NCBI GenBank assembly: GCA_004026145.2
Contig: CP034979.1
Span: 13,552,413-13,616,412, forward strand
DNA: 64,000 bases
Direction of reading: 5' to 3'
Source of the DNA: Takifugu bimaculatus
Taxonomy: Eukaryota; Chordata; Actinopteri; Tetraodontiformes; Tetraodontidae
The notes beneath the pieces were generated by a model, which did no database searches, was not told the DNA's origin, and saw nothing but the letters and a program-made list of their open reading frames with translations. Position numbers and translations under genes: made by a program. Positions 1-10,530 of this stretch are shown piece by piece (the first letter of the stretch is position 1; the number at the start of each line of letters is the position of its first letter).

Positions 1-708
1 CCCGGTCAGAGCCTCGCAACACGGAATGATGCCGTAATCCTACGAGTAGCAGGTGGCGCTGCTTTAATGTCGGTTTAAACCCAAATTGCATCTCTATTTC
101 CAGCTTTTTATAATCCCTAAATGAGATGATTGATCACCTGTTGGTCAGAAAATGGTTCCACTCCTGATTCAATGTGGGCCCGAGGAGAGGATCACGGAGC
201 GCCGGTCGGGAAAACAGGCGAAAAGGAGCCTTATTGTCTCCTTTTAAAAATTCCTCTCCGTCGTCTGTCTCTTCCTCTCACCCCCTTAGACTGGGCTGTC
301 AGGTGTGAGGAAGAGGAGGAGGAAGCTGCGTCTTTTTTCTTCTTCTCCCACCACTTCCGAATTACCTGCTGGGTCCGAGCTCTTTTATGCTCTTGTTGTG
401 ACAGGTAGATTTATAAGGCTTGAAATTTGTACAAATCAGTTGTCATTCAGCGGCAGCTGTCAATGTGTCAAGCTGTCAGGGCCTGCTGTGAGGGAGATGC
501 CTTAGGGGGCTGAGTGAGGGGGCAACCGCCTAGAAAATAAAATGAGTTCAATCCGACCTGAGAAGCTCCTCTATTCCACAGGCCTGCCTGCCTGCCCCCG
601 TGGAGACGCCATTGATTTCTCCTGATGTTGAGCAACAGCGCACCCAAAAAATGACACGCCACGCCATGCCTAACCCAGTCAGACTACCATACACCGACAC
701 GTGCTGTG
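1..708. other. Unique non-coding sequence, no gene seen
   Basis: Short open frames here have no recognisable domain, biased composition (a GAGGAGGA stretch near 310-330 gives a Glu/Phe-rich peptide) and no convincing splice-site frame. I see no repeat family and no RNA gene. Confidence 0.6.
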
Positions 709-726
709 CCCCCCCCCCCCCCCCCC
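709..726. repeat. Poly-C tract, 18 bp
   Basis: Uninterrupted run of 18 C. It is one of 21 G or C mononucleotide runs of 10 bp or more in the window and is likely length-variable. Confidence 0.97.
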
Positions 727-2052
727 ACTGAACTGCAGATGCTTGTCATTCGCTGCTAAATTGCTGGAAATCTGTAATCTCTCCACGGAGGCAGAACACC
801 AGAGCCGTATTTAGAGATCGTCGGCGACGGCTGTTGTGTTTTTATTTGCCACTTAAATAGCGTAACTGGAAATCTCTCCGAGGAACGAATGACAAGCACG
901 TTTAAAGGCGGCTGTCGATTGTTGTCTTGTTTGCTTGTTTTCTCCGGCCTCGCCTCAGCGTGGGCCCGCCTGTGTGTGATTGGCGGGCCTGCTGGGGCAG
1001 TGATGGGCATGACAGCCTCTCTCAGTCAGAGGACCCCAGGTGACACACACCTTCGCTGTGCTTTATCCTTCCACACAGTCTTCACACAGGAATGGGAAAG
1101 ACAGGTGCTGCAACCAGTGTGAAGTGTGTGGAAACAAAAGACAGCAGCTGACAGAGGAGCCGCGCCATCCGGCAGCACACACACGAAGGTGTGGGATGAC
1201 ACAAATATACTCGTATTCCCCTCCTGCGTCTTTGTGGCTGTGTCGCCGATGTTGTCACATTTCCTCTGCAGCTGCAGGAGGAGGCAACCCGGAATATTAA
1301 TTATAACACATTATTAGCACATTGTCTGAAGTGCTCGCTCCGGTGTCCGTGATGATTGTATGACATCATGAGATGTCTAAATATATTCAGAATTCAGTAA
1401 TTTCAAACGTTCCGCGTTCACCCGTGCAATAAGACAAGTAAAATCCTGAATTCCTGTGTTGCTAAACCTTTTCTGTAAACACTGGCCCTGAACCATAGTG
1501 TCAGATTGTTGTTAGAATTGTGTGGTTGTCTGTGACGTTGAGGCTTTTGTCACCTTCGCCTTCCTTTTTTAATGACCGCAGGAGAAAAGACATCTCAGGA
1601 GCAAAACTGTTTGCATCAAGGTGTCAGCTGTGTTCACTTTCACACCTAGCTTGTCCGCGTTTGCTATGTGTAATTACCAGACCTGCTCGCCGCCAAGATG
1701 GACCAAACCGTCACAAAACAGTGGATTGAACCTATTTTTCATTTTTATTTTTTTAAGAAAGCTGTTGTGCTGTTTTTAATGTAGCACACGTGTGGGTGCA
1801 GGCAGAGACAAAGACGTGCATCGGAGCCGCTCGACTACACTCTAATTAGCCTGATGAGGTTTTGGGGGTATGTTTCCAACAGATTTATCATCGCTGCCTG
1901 GCAAGGTGGGGTGTCCAGAAATGGTTTCATGGGACACTGTTTGGAAGGTGACACTCACTCAGCCGCCCTGCAACAAGAGGTGAAATATTAATCAAAGTTT
2001 TCCAGGCAGCTATTAACAGCTGCTGGCCTTGGCCTCTGTGTAGCTCGACAAA
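727..2052. other. Unique non-coding sequence with a candidate regulatory block
   Basis: No gene is recognised. About 1270-1410 and 1830-2000 are repeat-free and contain ATTA/TAAT cores (for example CTAATTAGCC near 1842), the texture typical of vertebrate non-coding regulatory DNA. Conservation cannot be assessed from one sequence. Confidence 0.4.
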
Positions 2053-2095
2053 TGTGGGTGTGTGGGTGTGTGGGTGTGTGTGTGTGTGTGTGTGT
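2053..2095. repeat. (GT)n microsatellite with GTGTGGGT units
   Basis: Begins as a TGTGGG-type imperfect repeat and becomes a pure (GT)n run near 2077-2094. Both strands yield spurious open frames across it (Val/Cys-rich on plus, His/Thr-rich on minus), which are repeat translations and not genes. Confidence 0.95.
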
Positions 2096-2472
2096 TGGGC
2101 AGCAGCGAACAGCGAGCTAGTCCACAGAGAGATGAGTGTGATGCGTCTGAGTTTGTCTTGTAAAAATGCAGCTGTCCAGGACATGACAACTACAGCGTTA
2201 CAGGGGCCATTATGGGGTGTAGAACATTTCCTGGGAAATGGTTTGAAAAATGAGAACGCAAGCTGTGCAGTATTAATTACACTGTCATCATAAACAAGTC
2301 AAAAAAACCTGCGAGGCTGGAGCTGTGCTGCTTCTCCTTCAGGAGAATGTTACGGCCCATTATTTTTTATTGTATTTTCTTCTTAGTAATTACACATTGG
2401 CTATATTTTTATGTAAATTGTGTGCCATTAGACCTGGTAACTTATTGACAGTGGCTCTGTGAATGAGTGCCT

Positions 2473-2488
2473 TGACCTCCGGTGACCT
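2473..2488 (-). promoter_or_regulatory. Perfect DR4 nuclear-receptor site
   Basis: Plus-strand TGACCT, spacer CCGG, TGACCT. On the minus strand this is two consensus AGGTCA half-sites with a 4-bp spacer, the DR4 geometry known for thyroid hormone receptor and LXR heterodimers with RXR. It lies in repeat-free unique sequence. The motif is seen directly; occupancy and function are inference. Confidence 0.4.
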
Positions 2489-2861
2489 TTGTGACTCCAG
2501 CTTGTTAAATGTTGGCTATTTGTACTTCAAAGGTCCAGCTTTGGTTTGCAAATGAAAACTCCTTAAATGTTCTCCGAAAATCCCATTTTGTTGCAAATGA
2601 ACAGTCCTTTGTTGGTGAGCTGTTGGCACATGTTAGGCAAACTGGTTCCCCATCATGAATATCTTAAACATGTCACCAGTTCATAAAGCAAGGGTCGCAA
2701 AAGGAAAACCATTAAGCTTCCTCATTTGCAATGGCAAACTGGCGGAAAAAGAATTCTCACCTAACTTGACCTTTCTTTTGTTAGACATGTAACACGAGCC
2801 AGTGGTTCTGTTTTATATTCATCTTAAAATAATCGCAAATATCTTGATTTTTTTTCTTTTC

Positions 2862-2883
2862 TTTTTTTTTTGGGGGGGGGGGG
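2862..2883. repeat. T10-G12 compound homopolymer
   Basis: Ten T (2862-2871) run directly into twelve G (2872-2883), preceded by a T-rich stretch from about 2848. Confidence 0.95.
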
Positions 2884-3166
2884 TATAAAGAGAAAAGGCA
2901 GGCTTTTCAACAGGCTTTTGTGTCTTTCATTAAAGGACTTATGCTGTTTAATAATAGGAAATCAATCTCCACCCCCGCCGCCTATCACTCTGTAAATCAG
3001 GCAAATTAACCAAAAATCAGAATAATTACAATCAAAGGAGCTGAAGCTGAAATGGGCTTCCTTCACTCAAGACGCCTCCCTGTGATTGGCCATAAATGAA
3101 CCCACGCTGTTTCTGTGTGAGCCATAAACAGCCCAATGCTTCAATTAAGTAGAAATACAACAGTGA

Positions 3167-3187
3167 CCCCCCCCCACCCCTCCCCCC
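3167..3187. repeat. C-rich tract
   Basis: Nine C, then A, CCCC, T and CCCCCC. Confidence 0.9.
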
Positions 3188-3642
3188 TTTGGGCTTCTCT
3201 TCTGCTTTAGGAGCACAGAACATGTATTCTTACCAGGGTAATATCACAGTGTCTCAAAAAGAGATACTAAAAGTTTTTATTCAGGACGTCTGAGTCGTGT
3301 CACTGACACCTCGGCTCGTCTGTGCGGGGAAATACAGTACAATTTATCAGGGCGCCTTTTCTCGCCTAATAAATCATCGGAACGGGGCAGACCATATGGC
3401 AGATAGGACCTTGGAAATGTGGCTCCGGCATGCGGAGAGTCAAGTTGCTGAAATCAGGAGCGATCACGGGCGGCTCCCCTCCTGTTGGCGCTGCTCGGCT
3501 CTTACTGAATATCTCCCACTTATTTTACACGCCATTTTCTTGTTCACCTTATCACCTCTTTGTCACTTGTTTTTCCTTTTTTCCCCTCACCCGCGAGAAG
3601 CAGAAAAGCAATTCCTCTGTGCAAAGTACTGGGACTAGATAG

Positions 3643-3705
3643 CTCTCTCTCTCTCTCCCTCTGTCCTCCTTCCCTGTCTTCCCCCTCATCTCCTGCACCC
3701 CCCCT

Positions 3706-3748
<43 letters not shown>
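3643..3748. repeat. (CT)n then (CA)20 compound microsatellite
   Basis: A CT run (3643-3658), a pyrimidine-rich bridge and an uninterrupted CA array (3708-3748). The Ser/Leu-rich and Thr/His-rich open frames across it are translations of the repeat. Confidence 0.96.
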
Positions 3749-3752
<4 letters not shown>

Positions 3753-5398
3753 TCCCCCTCCCCTCTGCCGAGAAGGTCCTGGAAGGTGCACTGACTGATG
3801 GGAGAGGATGATATATGTAGCGTCTGTGTCCCGGCTCTCCTCTGGCCTTTTGTCATTAATCATAGCCATTAGCTTTTCTCACTGCAGCCTTGTCTGTGCA
3901 CGTCTGTGGAAAAAAACAGCCCTCTTCCCCTTCATATCCCACACCGAGAGGGCCGGCTAACACCACCGCCAGTGTCACGTGCCCGCAATCTGCACACACA
4001 ACAACAGCTGTAATGTAGAAAATGGACATTATATCAAAATCGCTGTGGTCCCTCGCCCAGCAGGACGGGGAAGCGCAGAAGGAATCATCGAGCGGCTGTG
4101 AGGTGGAATTGATCGGCAGTATTGATCGCTGCAGATACACTTTCTGGTCCATTTACTGGTGTTGTCTCTGCCTTTCCACTGCAGTTTATTCCCTAATATA
4201 CTGCCTGTTAAAATATGCACCCACCAGCACGCACAGGGAATAAAGAGAAAAACACTAATGTGACTCCATCTGTGCTGGACTGGTTTGAACTGGACTTAAC
4301 TTTGAGCAAGGCTGTGCAGAGTCGGTTTGGACAGCCAATGTGCGAGCTAATGAGAATAAACAGCTGGCCACTGTGGTGACCATCCAGTGTAATAGAGATG
4401 TATGGCCACCGGCTCCTGCACGCCTACTCCTCTGGTCCCCAAACTGGGCCTGACAGATATACTAAAGCCTCATCAGTCCGGTCCCAGTCACAGCAAACGC
4501 ATAGACCCGCAGACGTAGGCTGGCGCGCCTCGGCTGCCCGTACAACCACGCGCACGCATCCACCCACACGCCGGCACGGCGCCAGCACTTTCCACATTGC
4601 ATCCGCAACCTTCTTTTTTCCTCATTTCCCTAACCGTATCATCCATACTGTACCTAATGAAATGATTGCACGTAGTTATTGCTGACTTATTATCTAGACA
4701 CACAGCTTTATCAAAACGCTGCATTGATTTAGTGGACCGTGTCGCCCAGAAAACTCCAGGGATGTTTCATTTGCCAGGCTCTGCTATAACAGCCCGTCGC
4801 GGTATGCATTATGTATAGATAGACCATAGATAATTCAAAGGGGTGGAATTGCATGCATTACTGCGGCGCTGTAACCTCCCCGTCTCATACTGTCTATTAT
4901 ATTAGGTCCGTGCTGCTGTTTGTTTTGCACAGCGCCGGGATCCCATTACGGTGAAGTGATAAGAACCTACAGTGCGAGCCACGTGTACAAATTTGTGTCA
5001 TAGTTTTCAGCTTTGATAAATCCCAAACACCTTATTCAGCAGGTATTTGTGTTTCCTCTCATTTGACGCCGTTTTGTCCACACAAAGAGGGAGCTCGCTC
5101 CAGGTGGCTCCGTGCCTCCCCTCAGGGTTTGCAGAGCGAGATAAGCATTTGTCTTCCCCGTTCTAAAGTGGCTGCTGTTAAGCCCCATACCTGGAAGATG
5201 ACTGATTTTGACAATGCAATTTACATCTCTGTATAAAACAATCTCACACTGCGCCTGACGATTTACAAGGGATTAAACTGTTTGTCTCCGTCACAGGGTA
5301 ACAGCACAATATTATCCGGGCTGCTGTGCCTATTCCAATACCACGTTGCCTTTCTTGTCCCTTGAGAGCAGAAAATTGATCCAGAATGCAGCGTGCGT
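3749..5398. other. Unique non-coding sequence, no gene seen
   Basis: No coding signal is recognised. About 4505-4580 is locally CpG-rich (several CGCG/GCGC cores among CCACGC-type units) but too short for a typical island. Confidence 0.5.
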
Positions 5399-5417
5399 CC
5401 CCCCCCCCCCCCCCCCC
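5399..5417. repeat. Poly-C tract, 19 bp
   Basis: The longest mononucleotide run in the window, followed by further C-rich sequence to about 5430. Confidence 0.97.
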
Positions 5418-6103
5418 ACCTCCCCCACCCCTTTTAAAATTGCTACAACAGCTTTGCAGGACCTGCAATTATTGAAACATGCAAATGTCAGTAATTTCAA
5501 TAAAACTGATATGTTAGTAATGGAAACGTCTGACTTACGGGGCGATGGCTACAGGATTTATGGCTGCATTATGGGAAAAAGGCTGAGATGACAGTTTTGC
5601 TGGGCTCTTCATCTCTCCCCTGCTCTCCCTTCGCTTTAAAGGCGCGGGTCAATTAGCGCCTGCCGCTGTTAGCTTTGCCAGATACTTATTTTCTGGGCAA
5701 CGTTTGGGTTTAAAGCAGAGATTCTGGAGCCACTACCGACTCATCCTCTTACATTTGCGTTACTGTTCCACGATAGAGAGTAGATCACAAAGCAGATTGA
5801 TGGTAGACATGTTTTCGCATTATATTTAAAGTGGTAAAACAGTTCTGTATAATGCAGAGGTCTCAGTCTGTCCATTATGGTATTCTTATCATCGTGGTGG
5901 TGGAGTGTTGGCTCTCTGTTGCCCTCAGGTGAGTCATTGCCGGGCCCGTCACCCTCTCTGCTCCTTACGCCATATGTCTAATTCTAATTAAATGACCATT
6001 AAGGGTCCCCACCGCTGCCTTTTTTCACACTCTTGGATGCTATCAGAGCTAGCAGAGCTCAAATGTTAAAATAATGAATGCGTTAGTGCCTGGGTAGGAG
6101 CAG

Positions 6104-6127
6104 GAAGAGGAGGAGGAGGAGGAGGAG
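6104..6127. repeat. (GGA)n trinucleotide repeat
   Basis: Roughly seven AGG/GGA units in a purine-only run. Confidence 0.9.
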
Positions 6128-6179
6128 TGTGAAGAGTGACTGTGCAGTGCAGCCAGGTGTCCTCGTAGCAGCGACAGGG

Positions 6180-6460
6180 CTTGGTCACATTTGATTTGCA
6201 TAACCTGCTAAAAAGCTATCATGGAGCCTGCACTTGATTGAATTTCACCTCAGTGAAGTGCTAATTAATAACACCGTGGCTCTGACAGGCCTTTATTATG
6301 TACAGGGGACAGGAGATGATGTCTGTATTAGCTGGGTCTCTGGAAGCTGCGGAATATAGAATGATGAATTAATGGAACTATGTCCCGACTCTATCATCAT
6401 ATCATTAGAACACCATTGACGATTTCACACCACAGGTAGGAATCTATAAAAATGTAATGA
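6180..6460. promoter_or_regulatory. Candidate conserved non-coding element
   Basis: Repeat-free block with an octamer ATTTGCAT (6194-6201), a TAATTAATAA core near 6262 and several ATTA sites, with stops in every frame. This resembles enhancers beside vertebrate developmental genes. The call is by texture only; no alignment was possible. Confidence 0.3.
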
Positions 6461-6639
6461 TGCAGTGGGTTGGGTCCTGCTCTCTGTCAGTGCACAGGAT
6501 GGATTCATGCACTCCTTTATATTAACTTTAGGACAGGTTTGGGACTTGAAGACTCAACATATTTTTCCATCCCAAAAACATGCACCCGGGGTAATATGTT
6601 CAATAATATCGATGTATGAAGTGATTTCTACTGTTTGGT

Positions 6640-6860
6640 TGCATTAGCAGTCCTTCATGGAGCATTTGCATGGCCAACAGTAATAGATATTACTAATAAG
6701 AGGTTAAATTGACTTGGCCAAAAGCATTAGCGTATTGCTAATAGCCACAGGATTAAAGCAATGAAACATACTATTTCCTCTGTGAAGTGAATTGTATAGT
6801 TAGCTGCTAATTTAGTAGCACTGAGGCTCATCTGACCAGGAAGACCAAAGAAACGGACTC
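6640..6860. promoter_or_regulatory. Candidate conserved non-coding element
   Basis: Contains an octamer ATTTGCAT (6664-6671) and many TAAT/ATTA cores (near 6682-6700, 6740 and 6807). No repeat or open reading frame explains it. Confidence is low because conservation is unmeasured. Confidence 0.3.
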
Positions 6861-8526
6861 ACGAAAGAGGGGTAAAATGTCAAATTCTGAAACTGCAAAC
6901 AGTATCACAACCAGCACAATGATCACGGGATTTCCTATGACCTTTGGCATTCACGGCCTCCTTGTGATCGTCACCAAAGCCTTGTGATATAAAGACAGGC
7001 AACTTCATCAATCATGTTGTTGCCATAGCTACCCTTTATTTCCCAAACAAATCAGAGCACTTGGCTCCAGTCGAGCCAGTCCGCCAGATGGATGCGTCAG
7101 AAAACAGTATCCTAATAGAAAAGCTCTGATCCTGCCTGCTAATTTAGGATGATACAGCTGGAAAAGTAAAATCCTTCAAAGATGCTATCACAAACTGTCC
7201 GATCGGCACGCTGTGTTGTTGCCAACGGCGATTACCCCCATAGAAACGACCTAACTGTGTAAATGACCACTGCTGCTCGGTGGATATCGCATTTCCTGAA
7301 TAACTTATTAGATTAAGAGGCTGCGCCGTGAAGAGATTGGAAATGACGGATGAAGAAATCCTGCCCAGATTCCTCCGTGCGTCCGACCAGAAGAGGGATC
7401 AGTTGACTAATACAGTGAATTCCGTTTGTTTATTACCTTGAACTCTGCTTTTATTAAAGACAAGTCCTTATTGTCAAAGCTAAGTGTACTTTCCTGCCAT
7501 GAATTACACTTCAGTGTTGAAACAGATACAATAATGCAAACATTTCTCTTTTTATGTCTTTTATTAAGACGCTATATAAGTGCACATTTATTAGATGCGG
7601 CGCTACTGTGCGGAAGAAAGATGAGCATATTCTTCAGATAAAGAATCCCATTATTTTGGTTTACTACTTATTCAAGGTCATACTGTATAATAGCAGCACA
7701 CCCACTTTCACAGTGTTCAATGCTTATTGCTCTAAATTAGCTCTCCTAAATCATAGTGGCCTTTCAGATAGGACGCCTGAGAGTCCTGCATGTGTTAATG
7801 TTGTACACACCCCACTATTCCAGCTGAAGCAGGGCCGCTCTTCATCATTCCATGAAACAGGGAAATGCCTGTGGGTAATGAGACTGACTGCAATTGAAAA
7901 TAACTTATGGTGCTAATATTCTATATCTGCGCATAACCAGGGCTCGACAGGACGCCATAAACACACACTAGGGTGTGTTTTCCAAACATCGTTCTGTCAT
8001 GCATATTATTTCCCTGTGTGTCTTCACGGTGCTGGTGTAATTGTCGGGGCGGCTTGATGAATTGCATTTGATATGTCGCAGCGGATTCTCGGCGGATTTC
8101 CTCTCTTTATCGCGGCGTAAGCCGTTTTCTATGGTCGGGGTGCGCGCGGCGTGTGCTGACGCGAGCCTGTGATCTGGCTCCAGGTTGTTAGGCTATCCTA
8201 TGAAATGAGATGTGTAAAGGCAGCCGCTGGGAGACAGCGTCCTTGTGACGTGCACTATTATCATAGCCACGCTGCGGACCTCCCAGAGAGTCATTTGTTC
8301 AAATGAGCTTGAGTCATTATTCTTTAGAGCCCTTGTTGGAGCTCATGGATCTCGCAGGCGGAATCAGGTGTAAGCATTCAATACTCCACCTCTGGAGTCC
8401 ATCCTTCTTTGCTCAATACCCTTTTTCCCCTCTGTGTAACACAAAGACACGCATAATGGGAACTGCAATCTGATAAGCGTTTCTGCATAGTAGCCCTCCT
8501 CCGCTCTATGCATCACAACAGTGGGA
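6861..8526. other. Unique non-coding sequence
   Basis: No gene is recognised. An RFX X-box-like match (GTTGCCATAGCTAC, 7019-7032) occurs here. About 8085-8165 is a small CpG-rich patch. The 120-codon open frame at 7554-7916 shows no domain or biased third positions. Confidence 0.45.
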
Positions 8527-8548
8527 GTGTGTGTGTGTGTGTGTGTGT
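8527..8548. repeat. (GT)11 microsatellite
   Basis: Uninterrupted GT dinucleotide run. Confidence 0.95.
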
Positions 8549-9403
8549 CAGAGTGAGCAGATCAGAGCAGGGGGAGCTTCGGTCGGGATTGAACCGGGCT
8601 GTCTGAAGTTGATTAATCGGCCTGTGAGGGTGAGAGACTCCCGGGCCAGGCAGCGGGGTCCATCCCCGTGGCATGTGATGCTGATTGGCTTTGTCCTGCG
8701 CGTCTGCACTGGAGGAGCGGACATTAAGATTAAGTGATGCTGTCGTGTCGGAGAGCACTGCACTGCATCATTCTGGGAAGAGACAGCTGTGCTGCTTAAT
8801 CCTTCATCACCAGGGGAGAGCTGCCAGGGCCCAGATATACAGCCAAAGATAACCCTCCATAACTTCTGCTAAAGATCAGGAAACTTTGAATTCAGCATCC
8901 ATCTGCTCGGCCGTGTTCAGAACCCCCCCCCTTCCCCTCCCCCCACACACACACTCGCGGTGAAAGGTGCTCTGGATGAGCGCTAAATAAAAGGGAGGAT
9001 CAAGTAAAGATGGTGACAAATTAAAGGACCGGTAGCATGGAGGAGCTAAAGAACGGCTAGCCTCCCCCTGTTTTTAAATGAATGACAGAAATTGCCGTCT
9101 CTGTTCACCACAGCAATAATATCCAGAATGACGACACGTACTAATGTGCTATTTGTGTCTTCAGCCTGGTTTGGTGTGGAGGAGGGCGAGCCGGGTGCTG
9201 CGAGAGCGGGAGATAAATGGCGGGCGGAGGCCGAGCGGCTGACTGATTCCTCCTGCACGCAGCGATGGGTGGCGTCAGCAGGTTTCACACTGCTGGCCTT
9301 TGCATGTTTGCAGCCGGCTTGATGCAGCTGTCAGCCCCTGATTGATGAGTATCATCATTTAAAGTGTAAAAGAAAACGTCTCTGTGAAGGGAGACATGAT
9401 GAA
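8549..9403. other. Unique non-coding sequence
   Basis: No gene is recognised. It includes a C9 run and C-rich/CA stretch at 8923-8954. Confidence 0.5.
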
Positions 9404-9420
9404 GTGCCGCCTGCTGGCGC
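9404..9420 (-). promoter_or_regulatory. CTCF-like motif
   Basis: Plus strand GTGCCGCCTGCTGGCGC. Its complement contains CCAGCAGGCGGC, differing from the CTCF core CCASYAGRKGGC at one position. Such sites often mark insulators or loop anchors. Occupancy is untested. Confidence 0.3.
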
Positions 9421-9434
9421 TCTCGTAGATACGC

Positions 9435-9735
9435 CCGCCGCTTCCTCCTCCCTCCCTCACGCCCGCCCCCCTGCTCCTCTTTTCTACTCGGCTGCCCCCT
9501 GTCCATCTCTGCGCCTTTCTTTCTTCTACGCTTCTTTCTTCTTTCTGTACATCCAGGCGCCTCCCTCGCTGTCTGCTCTTCTTCTCTGTTCCTCCCACTT
9601 TTGTCCTCCTCCACCACCTCAACGTCTCACTACTGCCCCCACCATTTCCACCTCCGATTCCCCTCTTTTATCTGACTGGCTTTTTTGTCGGTGTCGTCCT
9701 GGCTTTGATTCTTCCTCTGAACTTCCCTCCTGCCC
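9435..9735. repeat. Long pyrimidine-rich tract
   Basis: About 300 bp dominated by C and T on the plus strand (TCC, CTTT and CCTCC units). It produces Pro/Ser-rich frames on plus and Arg/Glu/Lys-rich frames on minus (up to 125 codons), which I judge to be composition artefacts. Mirror-type pyrimidine tracts can form triplex DNA. Confidence 0.7.
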
Positions 9736-10435
9736 GCCGCATGTCTTCTGTTTACCATCCACGCTGCCTCAGATCACATGAAATGTCAAATTTCATATAG
9801 CTCCCCGGAGCCGGCGCATCCAGACGCTGGCGGCCGCGTGCCTCCGCAGCAGCCACCACAGAGACGTATTAGTTCCGCTGTCTTTTGCAACGTGATATCT
9901 TTACATTTGCCACCTTGTTAAGTTTTGATTAATGCGATTCCATTTCAGCAAAGTAATTGGCTTGGCCCTGTTGCGAGCGATACACGGGCGCGGCGCCGGA
10001 ACAAACGCCACAACATGGTAATGAGGCAATGAGTTTGTTCTGTGGTTGTTGGCAAGTGACAGTTATTAATGATTGTTATGATAAACAGACGAGTGCAGGG
10101 GGGTGGGGGGTGGGAGGATGAGCCGCGCCAGACTGACAGTTTAAAAATAACACGCACCGGAAAGTACTAACGAAGTAATACGGCGTTAGGAAAACAATCA
10201 TGCAGGTTGTCAGAGGAAGAGGTGTAATTACAGCGCTACACCGGCCTGCCTGGGAGGAGGAATATGCACTGACGGTGGAGAGCTGAGTGATATATAACTT
10301 TAATTGGATCATCTTTTCTGGCCCCCCCACCAGCACATCCTCTTTTTTTCTCTGAGAATACAAAGGAGGTCTCTGCTCGCAGCTGTGTTATGATAGGTTT
10401 GGTCTCCTGTGAAGGCTAGTGACCCCGTGCAAATG
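9736..10435. other. Unique non-coding sequence
   Basis: No gene is recognised. G-rich GGGGGGTGGGGGG-type sequence lies near 10097-10112. Confidence 0.5.
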
Positions 10436-10530
10436 GCCGCGCGGCGCCGGCCGCCTCGGTGTTTGTGCGGTCCCAACGTCGTGCTGGCGCTCTCCTCGGC
10501 GTCATAAACGTGCGCGCGAGCACGTTAAGT
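10436..10530. promoter_or_regulatory. CpG-rich islet
   Basis: Dense CpG, including GCGCGGCGCCGGCCG near 10439 and GTGCGCGCGAGC near 10511, in otherwise CpG-sparse sequence. Short unmethylated CpG islets can mark promoters or enhancers. No start codon context or TATA element was convincing. Confidence 0.35.

Larger units (their letters stand above)
2096..3166. other. Unique non-coding block, candidate regulatory DNA
   Basis: From about 2160 to 2840 the sequence is repeat-free and moderately AT-rich with no usable open frame, and includes the DR4 site. It ends in a T-rich run and a 12-G run (2862-2883). No gene or RNA is recognised in it. Confidence 0.35.

Noticed and set aside
3552..3869. 105-codon minus frame with Val/Cys repeats
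   Set aside because: Translation of the CA/CT compound microsatellite.
9285..9622. Arg/Glu/Lys-rich minus frames
   Set aside because: Produced by the pyrimidine-rich tract on the plus strand.
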